From contig OX595990.1 in the NCBI GenBank assembly GCA_951394045.1, positions 2,534,549 through 2,598,548 of the forward strand: DNA of 64,000 nucleotides, in the 5' to 3' direction. The position numbers were made by a program, and so were the translations under genes. This stretch comes from Nitzschia sp. DOCU1 (lineage: Eukaryota > Bacillariophyta > Bacillariophyceae > Bacillariales > Bacillariaceae). Shown here piece by piece: positions 1 to 10,097 of this stretch (the stretch's first letter is position 1; every line of letters starts with the position of its first letter). A model generated the notes under the pieces. The model searched no databases, had not been told where the DNA came from, and worked only from the letters and a program-made list of their open reading frames with translations.

Positions 1-500
1 GTCTCTCGATCTTGTTGATGGGTTTCATCACCATGGTTGGATTCTTGACATTTGGAAAGTCTTGTGACGGTTTGGTTTTGAATAACTACGCCGGAAGCGA
101 CGTCTGGATGGGATTCTCCCGCGTGGCTGTTGCTGTCTCTTTGGTATTTTCGTACCCCTTGGCATTCACTGGATTCCGCGATGGTTTTATGGATTTGGCG
201 CAAATTTCCATGGAGCAACGGACTTCGGGACTGATGAATTTGGTCACCATTTCCTTGTTGGGTGTCATTACCTTTTTGGCTTGCACATTAACGGACGTCA
301 GCTTTGTGTTGGCCTTTGGAGGTGCCACGTTGGGCAATGCTTTGACCTACGTCTATCCAGCATTGATGTACCGCACAGTTGTTCGTCAACAAGGACGAAA
401 GGGAGAAGGCTTTGGAATGGCAGTGGCCACCGGCTCTGCTATTTTGGGAACTATTATGGGATTGATCGGAGCTGCCATGGCGTTGAAAAGTCTGGAGTAA
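1..500 (+). CDS. Amino acid/auxin permease family transporter, C-terminal part (5' end outside window)
   Basis: The frame is open from the left edge (codons from base 3) to TAA at 498-500, so this is the last ~165 residues of a larger protein. It is rich in hydrophobic segments of about 20 residues. The stretch around LVFSYPLAFTGFRDGF resembles the late membrane helices of the AAAP/SLC38 family, proton- or sodium-coupled importers of neutral amino acids. Four to five membrane segments are visible and the end is short and cytosolic-looking. The first apparent start is not the real one because the frame continues upstream. Family assignment rests on general resemblance of the C-terminal helices, so the substrate cannot be named. 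Confidence 0.6.
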   Translation, partial: LSILLMGFITMVGFLTFGKSCDGLVLNNYAGSDVWMGFSRVAVAVSLVFSYPLAFTGFRDGFMDLAQISMEQRTSGLMNLVTISLLGVITFLACTLTDVSFVLAFGGATLGNALTYVYPALMYRTVVRQQGRKGEGFGMAVATGSAILGTIMGLIGAAMALKSLE

Positions 501-898
501 AGATAACAAATTGGTCCCAAGAGGTCTCGCTGCCGCGATACGTTGCTCCATTCGCCGCCTACTGTTAACGCCTAGAAACTATCTTGAAATGGGGTCATTG
601 CCGAGCTATTACTAGGGTGAAATTCTGTTCGAGGATCCGTGCGAGATTGACAAGGGCACCAGCTGTCAACGTAAACTTTCTTCCATCAAAGCATGTTTGT
701 GGCTCAACTAGTCCCCCCCCAAAGATCCTCATTCTTCTGCCACCCATTGGCCACCGGGGGTGTCACGAGGATGTCTCTTGCCTCAAGAAGTTTGTTTGTT
801 AGGTCTTGTACCAAGTTGAAACTAGTCTCAAAAAGAGGGGATTCCTCCTGAGCGTTTGAAGGTGAACCCAGGTCTACTCCACAATGCTGGTGTGCCTG
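501..898. other. Intergenic, convergent gene ends
   Basis: Region between the transporter stop and the stop codon of the minus-strand CPBP gene. It should hold both 3' UTRs. No coding potential, repeat or RNA gene was recognised. Confidence 0.5.
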
Positions 899-1468
899 CT
901 AACTGGATTCTCTATCTTTGGTCGAACGTCGATCCCACCCCATCAACTTGGCTTCTCCTCCAAAAAAGTCTCTCCAGAATGCCACAGGTACTCCGTGTGT
1001 AACCGCTGCTGCCCAAGCACTCCCACCACTGACCCAATAGGACGCTGTGGTTCCACCAAGGACTATAGTAGCTAGCAGAAGAAAGCGTGGATCATCAAAG
1101 ACACTGCGACCGCGAGGCCACACAGTCCGGGCGGCGATGGGATGTGACATGACGTGTATCACCAAGACTCCACATGCCCATCCCATCCAGCTCCCTGATA
1201 ACGACGACGACGGTGGAGGCAACATAGCACCTCGCCAGATGACTTCTTCGACCAGAGACGGAAAGATTAACGCGGAGAGCGGCTTGAGACAAGCCAGGGC
1301 TGTTCGGGGAGGATCCAGGTCGTCAAGTGGGTGGACAAAGCCCGTTTTAGCAGCCACAGCACCAGCTGTACAGGTCGTTAATAAGGTGATGCCCGCCACT
1401 TGATACCACGCTGCCGCCGAAGGAAGCGTCGTCAAGGAGACGACCGCTCGTTGAGCGAATGGAATCAT
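899..1468 (-). CDS. CPBP-family intramembrane metalloprotease (Rce1/Abi type)
   Basis: About 189 residues from the first ATG (1468); the frame runs upstream to 1492 without another ATG, so a 5' exon with a targeting peptide may be missed. Motif 1 is visible as EEVIWRG (E74, E75, R79). A histidine pair lies at 105 and 109, and motif 3 as THGVPVAFW with H158. These are the metal-binding and catalytic positions of the CPBP/CAAX type II protease fold. At least four hydrophobic segments place it in a membrane. The pattern THGxPVxxW is typical of cyanobacterial and plastid members, so a plastid location is plausible but inferred. It ends convergently with the transporter and is divergent from the secreted-protein gene at 1857. 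Substrate unknown. Confidence 0.72.
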   Translation of the reverse strand: MIPFAQRAVVSLTTLPSAAAWYQVAGITLLTTCTAGAVAAKTGFVHPLDDLDPPRTALACLKPLSALIFPSLVEEVIWRGAMLPPPSSSLSGSWMGWACGVLVIHVMSHPIAARTVWPRGRSVFDDPRFLLLATIVLGGTTASYWVSGGSAWAAAVTHGVPVAFWRDFFGGEAKLMGWDRRSTKDRESS

Positions 1469-1856
1469 TCGTTCTCGATACAGAGCGGCCAATCGACAAA
1501 AGCTTAGGTATATCCTGTATTAATAAACAGTCTGAGTAGTTTTGGTCTGAGATCGGGCCAAAAGAGTTGCCGACGAAGAAAGATTGGGAACAACTACCTG
1601 ATAGAGAACAACTGCGAAGACATAAATGAATACGCATTTTTAGAGTTCGGATGGATCTTTTGCTTTGAGTCGATGCAGTCAAACATTCTCAACGGAAAAA
1701 TGCCCTGCGGGCGTCCACACCCGATACACTTCATTCCATTTTCCCGCCAACCCCACCCGAAAAGTTGACAACGGACCACATCAACACCACAAAATCTGCA
1801 CGAATAACTCAAAAGCACCATCGAGACTTTACTGGGTCACAGCCCGTTATCCAACC
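1469..1856. promoter_or_regulatory. Shared divergent promoter region
   Basis: Gap of 388 bp between divergent genes. The plus-strand frame of the secreted protein is open from 1665 but without a plausible signal peptide before 1857, so this is read as 5' UTR and promoter. No defined motif was recognised. Confidence 0.35.
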
Positions 1857-3017
1857 ATGATACAACAACAGAAAAGGCTTTCGAGCTTACTGCAGTTGAC
1901 TCTGGTCATCCTTCTTTTCGTCGATCCATTGTCGTTGCCTAATCCCGTCCGAGCCGAGGGGGCTGGTGACAATGTGGACGAGATTGATAAAGGTAGCGAG
2001 GACGAAGAAGAGCCCGAAGCTCATTACGATGACGATTTTCTTCGGAAATATACGTTAGATGTGGATCCCGACAATGATTGTCGAGATATCACAGACACAT
2101 TTCTAAATTGTACGGAACAAAAAGAGAAGGGTCTTTGCGATCCTGGGCATGCCGAAAACGCAATGTTGCAAGTCCCCACGGTGTGTCCAGTCACGTGTGG
2201 CACTTGTCGCAAACCACCAACACAAACAGCCATATGGGTTGATTCGGTTTGCTATGATTATGGCGAAGATATCCGAGTGTCATTCTCCAATACAGACCCC
2301 GAACCTGATGATTTCATTGCTATCTATGCCGCCTATCTCGACATTATTCACGAACTAGAGAATACGGCTCAAACGGAAATGTGGTTATATGCTTGTGGAA
2401 ATGTAGAAGAGACATGTCGTTCTGCCAGTGGGGGTCTGATCTTTGGCTCGCGAGGTGTTAATCCTTCTCTCGCATGGTACTTCTTTCCTCTGGAACCGGG
2501 CACGTACAAGGCGGCATTGCTGCGACACAACGGCACCCTTTTGGCAGAGAGTACACAATTCACCGCCAAGCCAGAAGATCACTCCTGTGCCTTTGAATGT
2601 AGAGATAGTGTCTTTGCAGATTCCGAATGCTACGAGCACGACGATATGATACATTTGACCTTTGAAGATTGTGCCGCCAGGAATGATGATCGGATTGCTA
2701 TCTACGCAGCGAAAGGTGGTGAAGATCCTGCTGCTAAAGAACAACAAGACGATGACGAACCTTTACTCTGGCTAGATGCTTGCTCGTCCGGAGACTGTAT
2801 GGGAGATTTCAAGACAGACTTTGTTTCGTTTGGTTCCGCGGAGGCAAGGCAGTTGCTTCAGGGCAAAGAGGCGTGGCCATTGCCGCAAGGCGAATACTAC
2901 GCAGCATTGGTACGAATTGGAGAAGGCGGCTCCCATGGCAGAAAGGTGGTGAAAAGTGAAGTTTTTGAGGTCGTGGCAGAAGGGGACGTTTGTTACAAAG
3001 ACGAAGAAGATTTGTGA
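1857..3017 (+). CDS. Secreted protein with ShK-like cysteine domain and two similar beta-type domains
   Basis: 386 residues from ATG 1857, chosen because it is followed at once by a signal peptide (hydrophobic core LTLVILLFVDPLSL); the frame is open back to 1665. After an acidic stretch there is a six-cysteine ShK-like module of about 45 residues, beginning DCRDITDTFLNC and ending CPVTCGTC. Two related domains follow, each containing DDFIAIYAA or DDRIAIYAA, a cysteine-rich turn (ACGNVEETC, ACSSGDC), and a segment reading PLEPGTYKAALLR or PLPQGEYYAALVR. The second looks like a duplication of the first. Such units resemble secreted or extracellular beta-sandwich modules with a D-x-I-x-I-Y strand. 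Function unknown; extracellular or vesicular location is inferred. No introns are needed. Confidence 0.7.
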   Translation: MIQQQKRLSSLLQLTLVILLFVDPLSLPNPVRAEGAGDNVDEIDKGSEDEEEPEAHYDDDFLRKYTLDVDPDNDCRDITDTFLNCTEQKEKGLCDPGHAENAMLQVPTVCPVTCGTCRKPPTQTAIWVDSVCYDYGEDIRVSFSNTDPEPDDFIAIYAAYLDIIHELENTAQTEMWLYACGNVEETCRSASGGLIFGSRGVNPSLAWYFFPLEPGTYKAALLRHNGTLLAESTQFTAKPEDHSCAFECRDSVFADSECYEHDDMIHLTFEDCAARNDDRIAIYAAKGGEDPAAKEQQDDDEPLLWLDACSSGDCMGDFKTDFVSFGSAEARQLLQGKEAWPLPQGEYYAALVRIGEGGSHGRKVVKSEVFEVVAEGDVCYKDEEDL

Positions 3018-3130
3018 GACCATATGTGAACGAAAGGAGTAGTTCCCGGATAACGCAGTAGAGCTAGTGGCCACCATCGACATAGTACGATCATGTTTTA
3101 AATTCCTTGCTATAGCACTTTGCTAACGCA

Positions 3131-4992
3131 TTAACGCATTCCTAGTCGGTGCATGACTTCCGCCTTGAAGACCAATGGGAGCGCCACCGACTGCACCCTC
3201 ATATTAGGATAGAGAGCGGAAGCAAGCCCTTCCATGATTTCCACTGCCAAGGCCGCATTGACAAAAGTCGATTCAAGCTTGACATGATGTATGCATGCCA
3301 GGTAACAAATGTCTGTAATATAGTCTCCTACCTTTTCAATAAAATTCTGCAAATGGAAAACCGAATTGTCCGGGCGTAAGAAAACTGTTTCACGATGCAC
3401 TTCCCCCTCCATTGAATAATGCCAGAACGAAATACGTACCTGATTGGCATCAATCACACAAAGTTGCTCCACGCCACTTATGAATCGTTCCACGTCAATC
3501 GGCTGTGCTTGAGACTCCGTGCTCATGTCGACCATCAATTGGCCTGCTAGTCGGCCATCCTTCTTGGTAAAAGCACCCAGGACTTTGACAAGATTGACGT
3601 GTTGTGCTGGACCCATTTCCAAGACTAGACCACAATCCAGCAAGACCATTTTCAGTTTGGGATATTTTCCCGTCACAAGAATGTTTCCCGGGTGCAAATC
3701 GCCATGGACAAAATCATTCAAGAAAATCATCTTCAGAGTCGTTTCTAGCCCAATCAATGCAAGCATTTGTCGTTCCGGGACTGGTGTCCCTTCTTTGGTG
3801 TATTCCATAATGGGTGTTCCCTCACAAAATGTTTCGACAAGAACTTGCGTGGAAGTTAGCTCGTCCAGCGCTCTTGGAAACATGACCTTGTCATCCCCCG
3901 CAAAGTCTTTGTTGAATCGTCTCAGATGATCGGCCTCCAAAGTCAAATCCAATTGTGGCAGCATAACATCTCGGAATTGTCGGATAGTGTCACTCAAACT
4001 AAGATATTCCAAATTCAAAAGGGGCAACGCTTCAAGCCATTTGGCAATTTTACCGAGAATGTAAAAATCAACGCAAACCTGGACGTCAAGCAAGGCGAAA
4101 GAAAAACGGCAAACACAATGCATCAGCTACCACCCCAGCCTATTTCGAATAATAATGATATCCTACATCGGATCACACTCACCTTACGCCAAATTCCGGG
4201 ATGCTGAACTTTGATGGCCAACTGGGTTCCTTTAGGATAGGCCTTGGTGGGTTTCAGTAACGTTCCTCGATAGACTTGCGCTACACAACCACTTCCGATT
4301 GGTGTTGGATCCAACTCGAGAGCTCCCATGGCTGAGCCAAGCTCTTCCTTGAGAATTCGCTCTGTATCTTTCCAGGGATGACCTTCCGTCTCATCCCTCA
4401 ACTTTCCAAAATACTGGCAGAATTCTGGAGAAAACAAATCTTGCCGTGTAGACGCCCACTGAACCAACTTAACCCAGGTAGGCCCCGACTGTTCAATGGC
4501 CCACAAGGCATACGACCATGCGGCATCTTTTCCTCTTTCACTGACCAACGATAGTGGATACAAGACTGCCATGGGGCCGCTCAAGACGGCCAAACTAGCC
4601 AACCGCGACGCCGCCATCCAAACTCGTTTCAACCTTGACTCCCCGACCGATGAAAGCGCGGTATCTTCCCAGTCCTTGGCTTGCCAGTTTTGCCATCGTT
4701 CCGGTTTTTCAATCACGGCCGCTTCAAGTTGGGATTTGAATCGCTGCGTCGCCGCCGATGCTGCCGCCAATTCCAAGATGCGTCGGGCATATAAGCGTGC
4801 AAAATTGCGCTTCCACCGTGCCAATAACTGAAAATATCGATTCGTCGCAGTATTTGCTTGTTGCTGACTCCAAATGGACAAATAGAACATGGGCTGAGGA
4901 CCGCGTCGCAGGGCAGGTGCCATGAGTGGTGCCAGTGTGGATCCATAGGCATAGGCGTTGGCGGTGAGCATGGATGAAGCCGACGTCCACAT
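3131..4992 (-). CDS. ABC1/ADCK (UbiB-type) atypical kinase, ADCK2-like, three exons
   Basis: Exons 4992-4183, 4078-3440 and 3346-3131 give 554 residues. Intron 1 (4182-4079, GTGAGT...CAG) is certain because it joins the frames at HPGIWRK/VCVDF. Intron 2 (3439-3347, GTACGT...GCAG) is 93 bp with no stop, so the unspliced frame is also open. Visible motifs: an alanine-rich loop GSGCVAQVYRG, lysine in AIKVQHP, catalytic loop HGDLHPGN (395-402) and LLDCG (416-420) in place of DFG. The family KxGQ motif reads KLVQ before WASTR, so its glycine is replaced. WASTR, the DCG and the C-terminal LAxxxVEIMEGL point to the ADCK2 group, linked to mitochondrial coenzyme Q and lipid metabolism. Start ATG 4992; the frame is open to 5061 only through non-ATG codons. 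A short hydrophobic N-terminus could be an organelle presequence. Confidence 0.85.
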
Positions 4993-5477
4993 GATTTCTA
5001 CTCGTACGAAAGGAGACACGCTTGGACTCTCACAGCAGCAAAGAAAAAGTCTTGAAGGCACAAAAGGTAAAGTACAAGGATAATCAATCAGTCGTCTTTG
5101 TTGATGATTGTGATGTCAACACTCGATCGGGATCCGATATGACTGATGACGATCGACGTGGTTGGAAGTTTGAAGGGGAAGGGAGAAAGTTCCATCACAA
5201 CGGATATCCCATCGATCTGCGTGCGTTGTGCCTTTGTCCCCCCTTTTTTGCGAAGCTTGGCAGTTTGCTGACGCTCCCTTTTCTCTCGCTCGTGAGACAA
5301 GCGAGGCGAGAAAACTAAATTCCGAATTCCATAGAGCTCGTTTTTACAGTGGAGCTCGAAAGATCGGAACCCTCGTATCCACACGACTACTGCGAGTGCT
5401 CCCTACAGTGCCTAATAAAGAGCAAAAAGGCCAAACTATCGTTGCTGATACATCGTCTCTTTCAATATAGTAACTCC
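4993..5477. other. Intergenic between two minus-strand genes
   Basis: Gap of 485 bp holding the promoter of the ADCK gene and, on its left-strand side, the 3' UTR end of the EF-hand gene. ORFs on both strands lack family resemblance and overlap each other. No RNA gene or repeat seen. Confidence 0.4.
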
Positions 5478-6200
5478 TTATATATCTTTATAGGCTTTGA
5501 GACGTTGATCTTTGTCTTCATCTTCTAGGGAACGATCCAGAATCCAATTGACGAAATTCATCACAATGTTGCCCAATGTCGACACCAAAAGTACGATTAG
5601 TACCGTTCGACCAAAGGCGGGCGATGTAATGATGGGTAACAACCTTTCTTGATATCGTTCGGGAATCAACGCCTTGGCTAGTTGAGATAACCCTACCCCT
5701 GACAAGACATTCATCAAGTATTCCGAAAGGAGTGGAGCGCCCACCAGAGTGACTAGCTTGTGCGCGATCACTCGGGAAATGGCCCGTTTGGCAAAGACGT
5801 TTGCTAGGCCTTTGAATTCGTCTCGACTCAACTTGTTGTTGTGGGTCGTATCCGCATTCAAGAAAAATTGCAAGACACGCTTCTTGCTCGGTGGTGGAAT
5901 CGGTGCTTGTTGGTTGATGGTAATGTAAAGCTTGAGAAGAAGTTCGTAAGCTTCTGAAAATTCAATAAAGCCATCATGATTGGTATCCGCATTATCAAAC
6001 ACTTTGTTGACAATGCGCTCACTGGAGAGAAATTGGATGTGTCCCAGTTTCCCCGCCGTAGCAAGAGTAAGAATTTTTGCTTCTGTTTGGATTTTTCCGC
6101 TCTTGTTGCGTTTCCATTGTGCAAATGGTTTCGGTAGTGATGCCGATGAACATGAAAACTGCAGAAATAGTAGAAAAGCGATGGTACCGAAAGGCTTCAT
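5478..6200 (-). CDS. EF-hand membrane protein with signal peptide
   Basis: 240 residues, single exon, ATG at 6200. A signal peptide covers about residues 1-20 (FLLFLQFSCSSAS). Two EF-hands follow: the first is canonical, with ligands D72, N74, D76, G77 and E83; the second has D117, T119, N121 and E128 and lacks the usual central glycine (NNK), so its calcium affinity may be low. After a linker with PIPPPS comes a 60-residue helical region and a likely transmembrane helix at about 199-220, then a charged tail. It would put the EF-hands in a lumen or outside the cell with the tail on the other side. A calcium-sensing or buffering role is inferred; the family was not recognised. It is divergent from the Clp gene. 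Confidence 0.7.
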   Translation of the reverse strand: MKPFGTIAFLLFLQFSCSSASLPKPFAQWKRNKSGKIQTEAKILTLATAGKLGHIQFLSSERIVNKVFDNADTNHDGFIEFSEAYELLLKLYITINQQAPIPPPSKKRVLQFFLNADTTHNNKLSRDEFKGLANVFAKRAISRVIAHKLVTLVGAPLLSEYLMNVLSGVGLSQLAKALIPERYQERLLPIITSPAFGRTVLIVLLVSTLGNIVMNFVNWILDRSLEDEDKDQRLKAYKDI

Positions 6201-6560
6201 GGTCTCATCAGGCGGGTAACCGATAAGAGATACTGTTGTTGAGCAATGAAAGCAAACAATCAGCAGAAGATCTCAAACACTTCTAGTCGAAGGAATCGCA
6301 GTTTTGGCGCGCAACCCGCCATCGTGACGTGGCGGCATGCAAATTGCGTCTTGCGATTGGTAGTTTTTCGAACGACGGCGTACAACAATGCAACTTTTGG
6401 ATTTTGGCACAATTCTCTCGTCAAGCAACCAGCGCATTTCCTTCGAAGCCTTGTGTCAAAAGAGAGCAATCGTGAAAGGTCGTCGACTTTATTGCTCACT
6501 CACTACAGTACAGTAGTTGCCACTCGAGTCGAATTTTGTGAATTGTTTGTGGTGACCACC
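6201..6560. promoter_or_regulatory. Divergent promoter of EF-hand and Clp genes
   Basis: 360 bp between the EF-hand ATG (6200, minus) and the chosen Clp ATG (6561, plus). The Clp frame happens to be open back to 6246, but that stretch has no targeting character and no Clp homology, so it is treated as 5' UTR and promoter. Confidence 0.4.
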
Positions 6561-9498
6561 ATGATCGAGTTGTCGAGAAACGTTGGGACCTGCGGCACAG
6601 ACAGATGGCTTTTGAGGATATGCCTACTGTTATCGTTGTTTGGGCTGGCGACGCCGTTTGTCGGGCAAAAAAGCCCAGCATTGTTATCTCCGATGCGGTC
6701 CAGAACGAGAGATGTATCTTCCTCCACCAGTCTTTATGTGTTTGAACGCATGTCGGAAGAATGCATTGGTGCCATTGTCACGGCTCAAAAGCAAGCCCTG
6801 AAATTCAATCAGCGTGAGGTGGAGCTCCCATTCTTGGTCGCCGGCATTGTGGACATGCCGGAAAGCAAGGCCATGGAACGCACTTTGAAGCAGTATGGTA
6901 TTACATGGAGGAAGACTATTCAGGCTCTGCAGGTAGTGTACCCTGATCAACAGGAATCGGCGTCGTTTGGAAGTTTCTTTCAATCGCGGACGCCCGACGA
7001 TGATTTGCCGTTTGGAAAGGATGTGCAACAGTCGCTCAAGGCGGCTGGTGCCCTGGCCGATCAGATGAAATCCAAGACGATCATGCCGCATCATTTGTTC
7101 CTGGCCATGATGGAGTACAAAGAGGGCAATCCAGCGACGGCAGTTACGGATAGCAGCAAGAATTCTTCCTACTACCTCATTACAAAGATTGATTCGAAAG
7201 CTCAGCCGATTGACATCTGCGAATCGTTACTTGGGCATTTACAAGAAAACCAAGAAAAGGAGCGAGATTTGGTAACGGGTGTCGGAGGAGAAAAGGCATC
7301 AACTCGCACGTTGGACGAGTGCGGTGTCGACTTGACCGCTCAAGCCCAGGATGGATTGTTGGATGTTGTTCAAGGCAGGGAAAAGGAAATTCAATCTTGC
7401 ATGCGAGCATTGGTACGACGTCGAAAGAACAATGTTTGCCTGATTGGAGAAGCTGGAGTTGGTACGTGAATTTTTTCTGAAGTTTCGACGCAAGTGGGGT
7501 ACGTCCTGTTGGCTAACCGTTTGCACTCGCACCCCCGTAGGCAAAACGAGCATCGCGGAGGGCATTGCGCAGGTCTTGATTTCACCGGAATGTCCACCTC
7601 GATTGAAGGGCACCCGTCTCATGTCACTGGAGCTGGCAACGCTCGTCGCAGGCACCAAATATCGGGGAGAGTTTGAAGAGCGCTTGCAGTCAATCATTCA
7701 GGAAGTAACAGCACCCAAAGCACCTCCGACGATTTTGTTCATTGACGAGATCCACAACTTGGTGGGTGCCGGTGCAGCAGAAGGTAAGTGACATGGTTCC
7801 TTTCGAAAAATGGACGCCTTCAACACCAATCTCATGACCGTGCAAAAAGGTGGCATGGATGCGGCGAACTTGTTAAAACCTGCTCTCGCTCGTGGGCAGC
7901 TCCAGGTGATTGGTGCCACAACAATAGCAGAATACAGGAAGTATATAGAAAAAGACGCCGCACTTGAGCGCCGTCTCCAACCCGTCATGGTCAAGGAACC
8001 ATCTGTTAAGGAGACGACAGAAATTTTGCGTGCGCTTGCTCCCAGCTACGCAGAACATCATCGCGTGAAATATACTCCCGAAAGTTTGGTGGCAGCGGCA
8101 AAGCTTTCCGAACGTTACATTACCGACAGATATTTGCCGGACAAGGCGATCGATTTATTGGATGAGGCCGGTGCAATTGCACACTTGCAGAGAAGCATGT
8201 CCATGACGGAGGACGACGACTATGACGACGAGGAAGGCTACCCTGAGGTTGACGAGCATACAGTTGCGATGGTCATTTCCGAGTGGGCCTCCATTCCGCT
8301 TGGCAAACTAGAATCGAGTGAAATGGACCGATTGGTGCAGTTGGAAGAAGATATTACACAGAGGGTCAAAGGACAAAGCAAGGCTGTGCAGTCCGTTGCA
8401 AGAGCTGTCCGAAGAGCACGTTCCGGCCTTCGAGATCAAAAGCGACCCATCGCATCCTTCCTCTTTTGTGGTCCTACAGGAACTGGAAAAACTGAACTTT
8501 GCAAGCAATTGGCAGAGACCTACTACGGTTCCCAACGCGATCTCATTCGGATTGACATGTCCGAGTACATGGAGAAATTTTCGGTTGCTAGATTAACTGG
8601 GCCTCCCCCGGGCTACATTGGATACGAAGAGGGTGGCCAGCTTACGGAGAAAGTGCGAAAAGCGCCCCATTCTGTGGTTTTACTTGACGAACTTGAGAAA
8701 GCCCACCCAGATGTTTTGAATGTCCTGCTTCAAATATTGGAAGATGGAATGCTGACCGATGGCAAAGGACGAACTGTGAACTTCAAAAACACAATTCTGA
8801 TAATGACTTCGAATGTGGGCAGCCAACGAATAATGGAGCTTTCAAAGCTTGAGTCTGCAGCTAAAGCCACCGAACCCAATGTTGGAAAAGACACGGAACA
8901 AGCCTCTTTTGACGCGCTGTACGCAAAACTGTCGGATGTAGTCAAGGACGAGCTCGAGCAAACAATGCGCCCTGAACTCCTGAATCGCATTGACGAAATC
9001 GTTGTCTTCTCACCGTTGTCCGAGTCAGACCTGCGAAGTATAGCCCAGCTTATTTTGGACGACGTCATCGAGAGGGCGCAGGCTGAACAAGATATGATTC
9101 TCAAAGCCACCCCAGCGTTGGTCCAAGTTGTAACCGACGAAGGCAGTGCCAGTGCTGCTCAATTCGGGGCCCGTCCGATGCGTAGAGCAGCTCAGAGGTT
9201 CTTTGAGGATGCCGTCAGCGACGCCATCGTTCGAGGATATCTCGACCGAGGAGATGAAGCCATCATCGACCTTAAGCCGGAACGCGAGACAGATCGTCAT
9301 TACGTCGTTGAAGTGCGACGACCTAGTGATTTGCGGACACTCGATGTGCTAGTCGACAAAGTCATGGGCGGGATTGGTGGATCATCACGGCAGGCTTCGA
9401 CATTGCCTGCAATCGATGAAGTTGATGGCGATGACAGCAGCAGAAAGAAAAAGAAACGAACGTTTTCGGACGAACTCGAACCAGAAGCTAAAAGTTAA
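6561..9498 (+). CDS. Clp/Hsp100 AAA+ ATPase, ClpC-like, probably organelle-targeted, three exons
   Basis: Exons 6561-7461, 7541-7783 and 7850-9498 encode 930 residues. Introns 7462-7540 and 7784-7849 are fixed by restoring the first Walker A (GEAGVGKT, 296-303) and [19 protein letters not shown]. Order: hydrophobic N-terminal leader ([11 protein letters not shown]), a doubled Clp N domain, NBD1 with Walker [12 protein letters not shown], a short acidic linker (about 15 Asp/Glu around [13 protein letters not shown]) where a middle domain would be, NBD2 with GPTGTGKT (about 589-596), Walker [14 protein letters not shown] and arginine finger [10 protein letters not shown], then a charged lysine-rich tail. 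The usual Gly-Phe ClpP-docking loop between sensor 1 and the arginine finger is not visible. Such ATPases unfold or remodel proteins. The leader suggests plastid import, but ATPF is not a perfect ASAFAP site. Confidence 0.88.
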
Positions 9499-10097
9499 AT
9501 AGGATGTCAATTTGGATGCTCGCTACGAAAGCTAAAGGTGCCCAAAGAAGGGGCAGGAAACAGTGTGATGGTCATTTCTTTCAAGGCGAAATGACAAGGT
9601 TCTCAAGTTTTTGGGTCACACCCGGGTTTCGCGACACGACCAGGGTGAAAAGCCCTTCACAAGGTTCGCACGCATATAGCTTTCAATACATCCTGTCTCT
9701 ATCATCTACTTCTTGAAGTTCAGGTAGTTCAAGTAGCGAAGAGTACACTATCCAGCTAGCAACTACCTTGACGTGCGAAGAGGATCGCTCTCTTCGCCGG
9801 AGCTACGACCGGCCACCTCTAGCTATGTAGTGAAGAGCTGGGTCGTGGCGCGGTCGTCTTGGTCGTCTTCGATGTCTTTCGACTCGTTTGACCCTTCCCA
9901 AAGCCAGTTTGAACTTTAGCCACGTGCTCCGACGAATTAGGGAGGGAAATAGATTTTCCGGGGGCATTATTGAACGCCATAAATGTTTGAGCACCTAACC
10001 CCTTGCACGTTAGGAACGCAAAGGAATACCAATAAGTGAAATTGTCCGATGCCGATATTGCTGAGTATTAATACCACGAAACGTTCCATTCCTCTCT
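9499..10097. other. Intergenic
   Basis: Gap of 599 bp between the Clp stop and the next plus-strand ATG. It contains short GA-rich and CGTC-rich stretches (for example 9840-9890) and no ORF with family resemblance. It should hold the Clp 3' UTR and the promoter of the downstream gene. Confidence 0.4.

Noticed and set aside
4079..4182. Stop between the two ABC1 kinase halves suggesting a pseudogene
   Set aside because: A GT-AG intron with clean ends joins the frames in a family-typical stretch.
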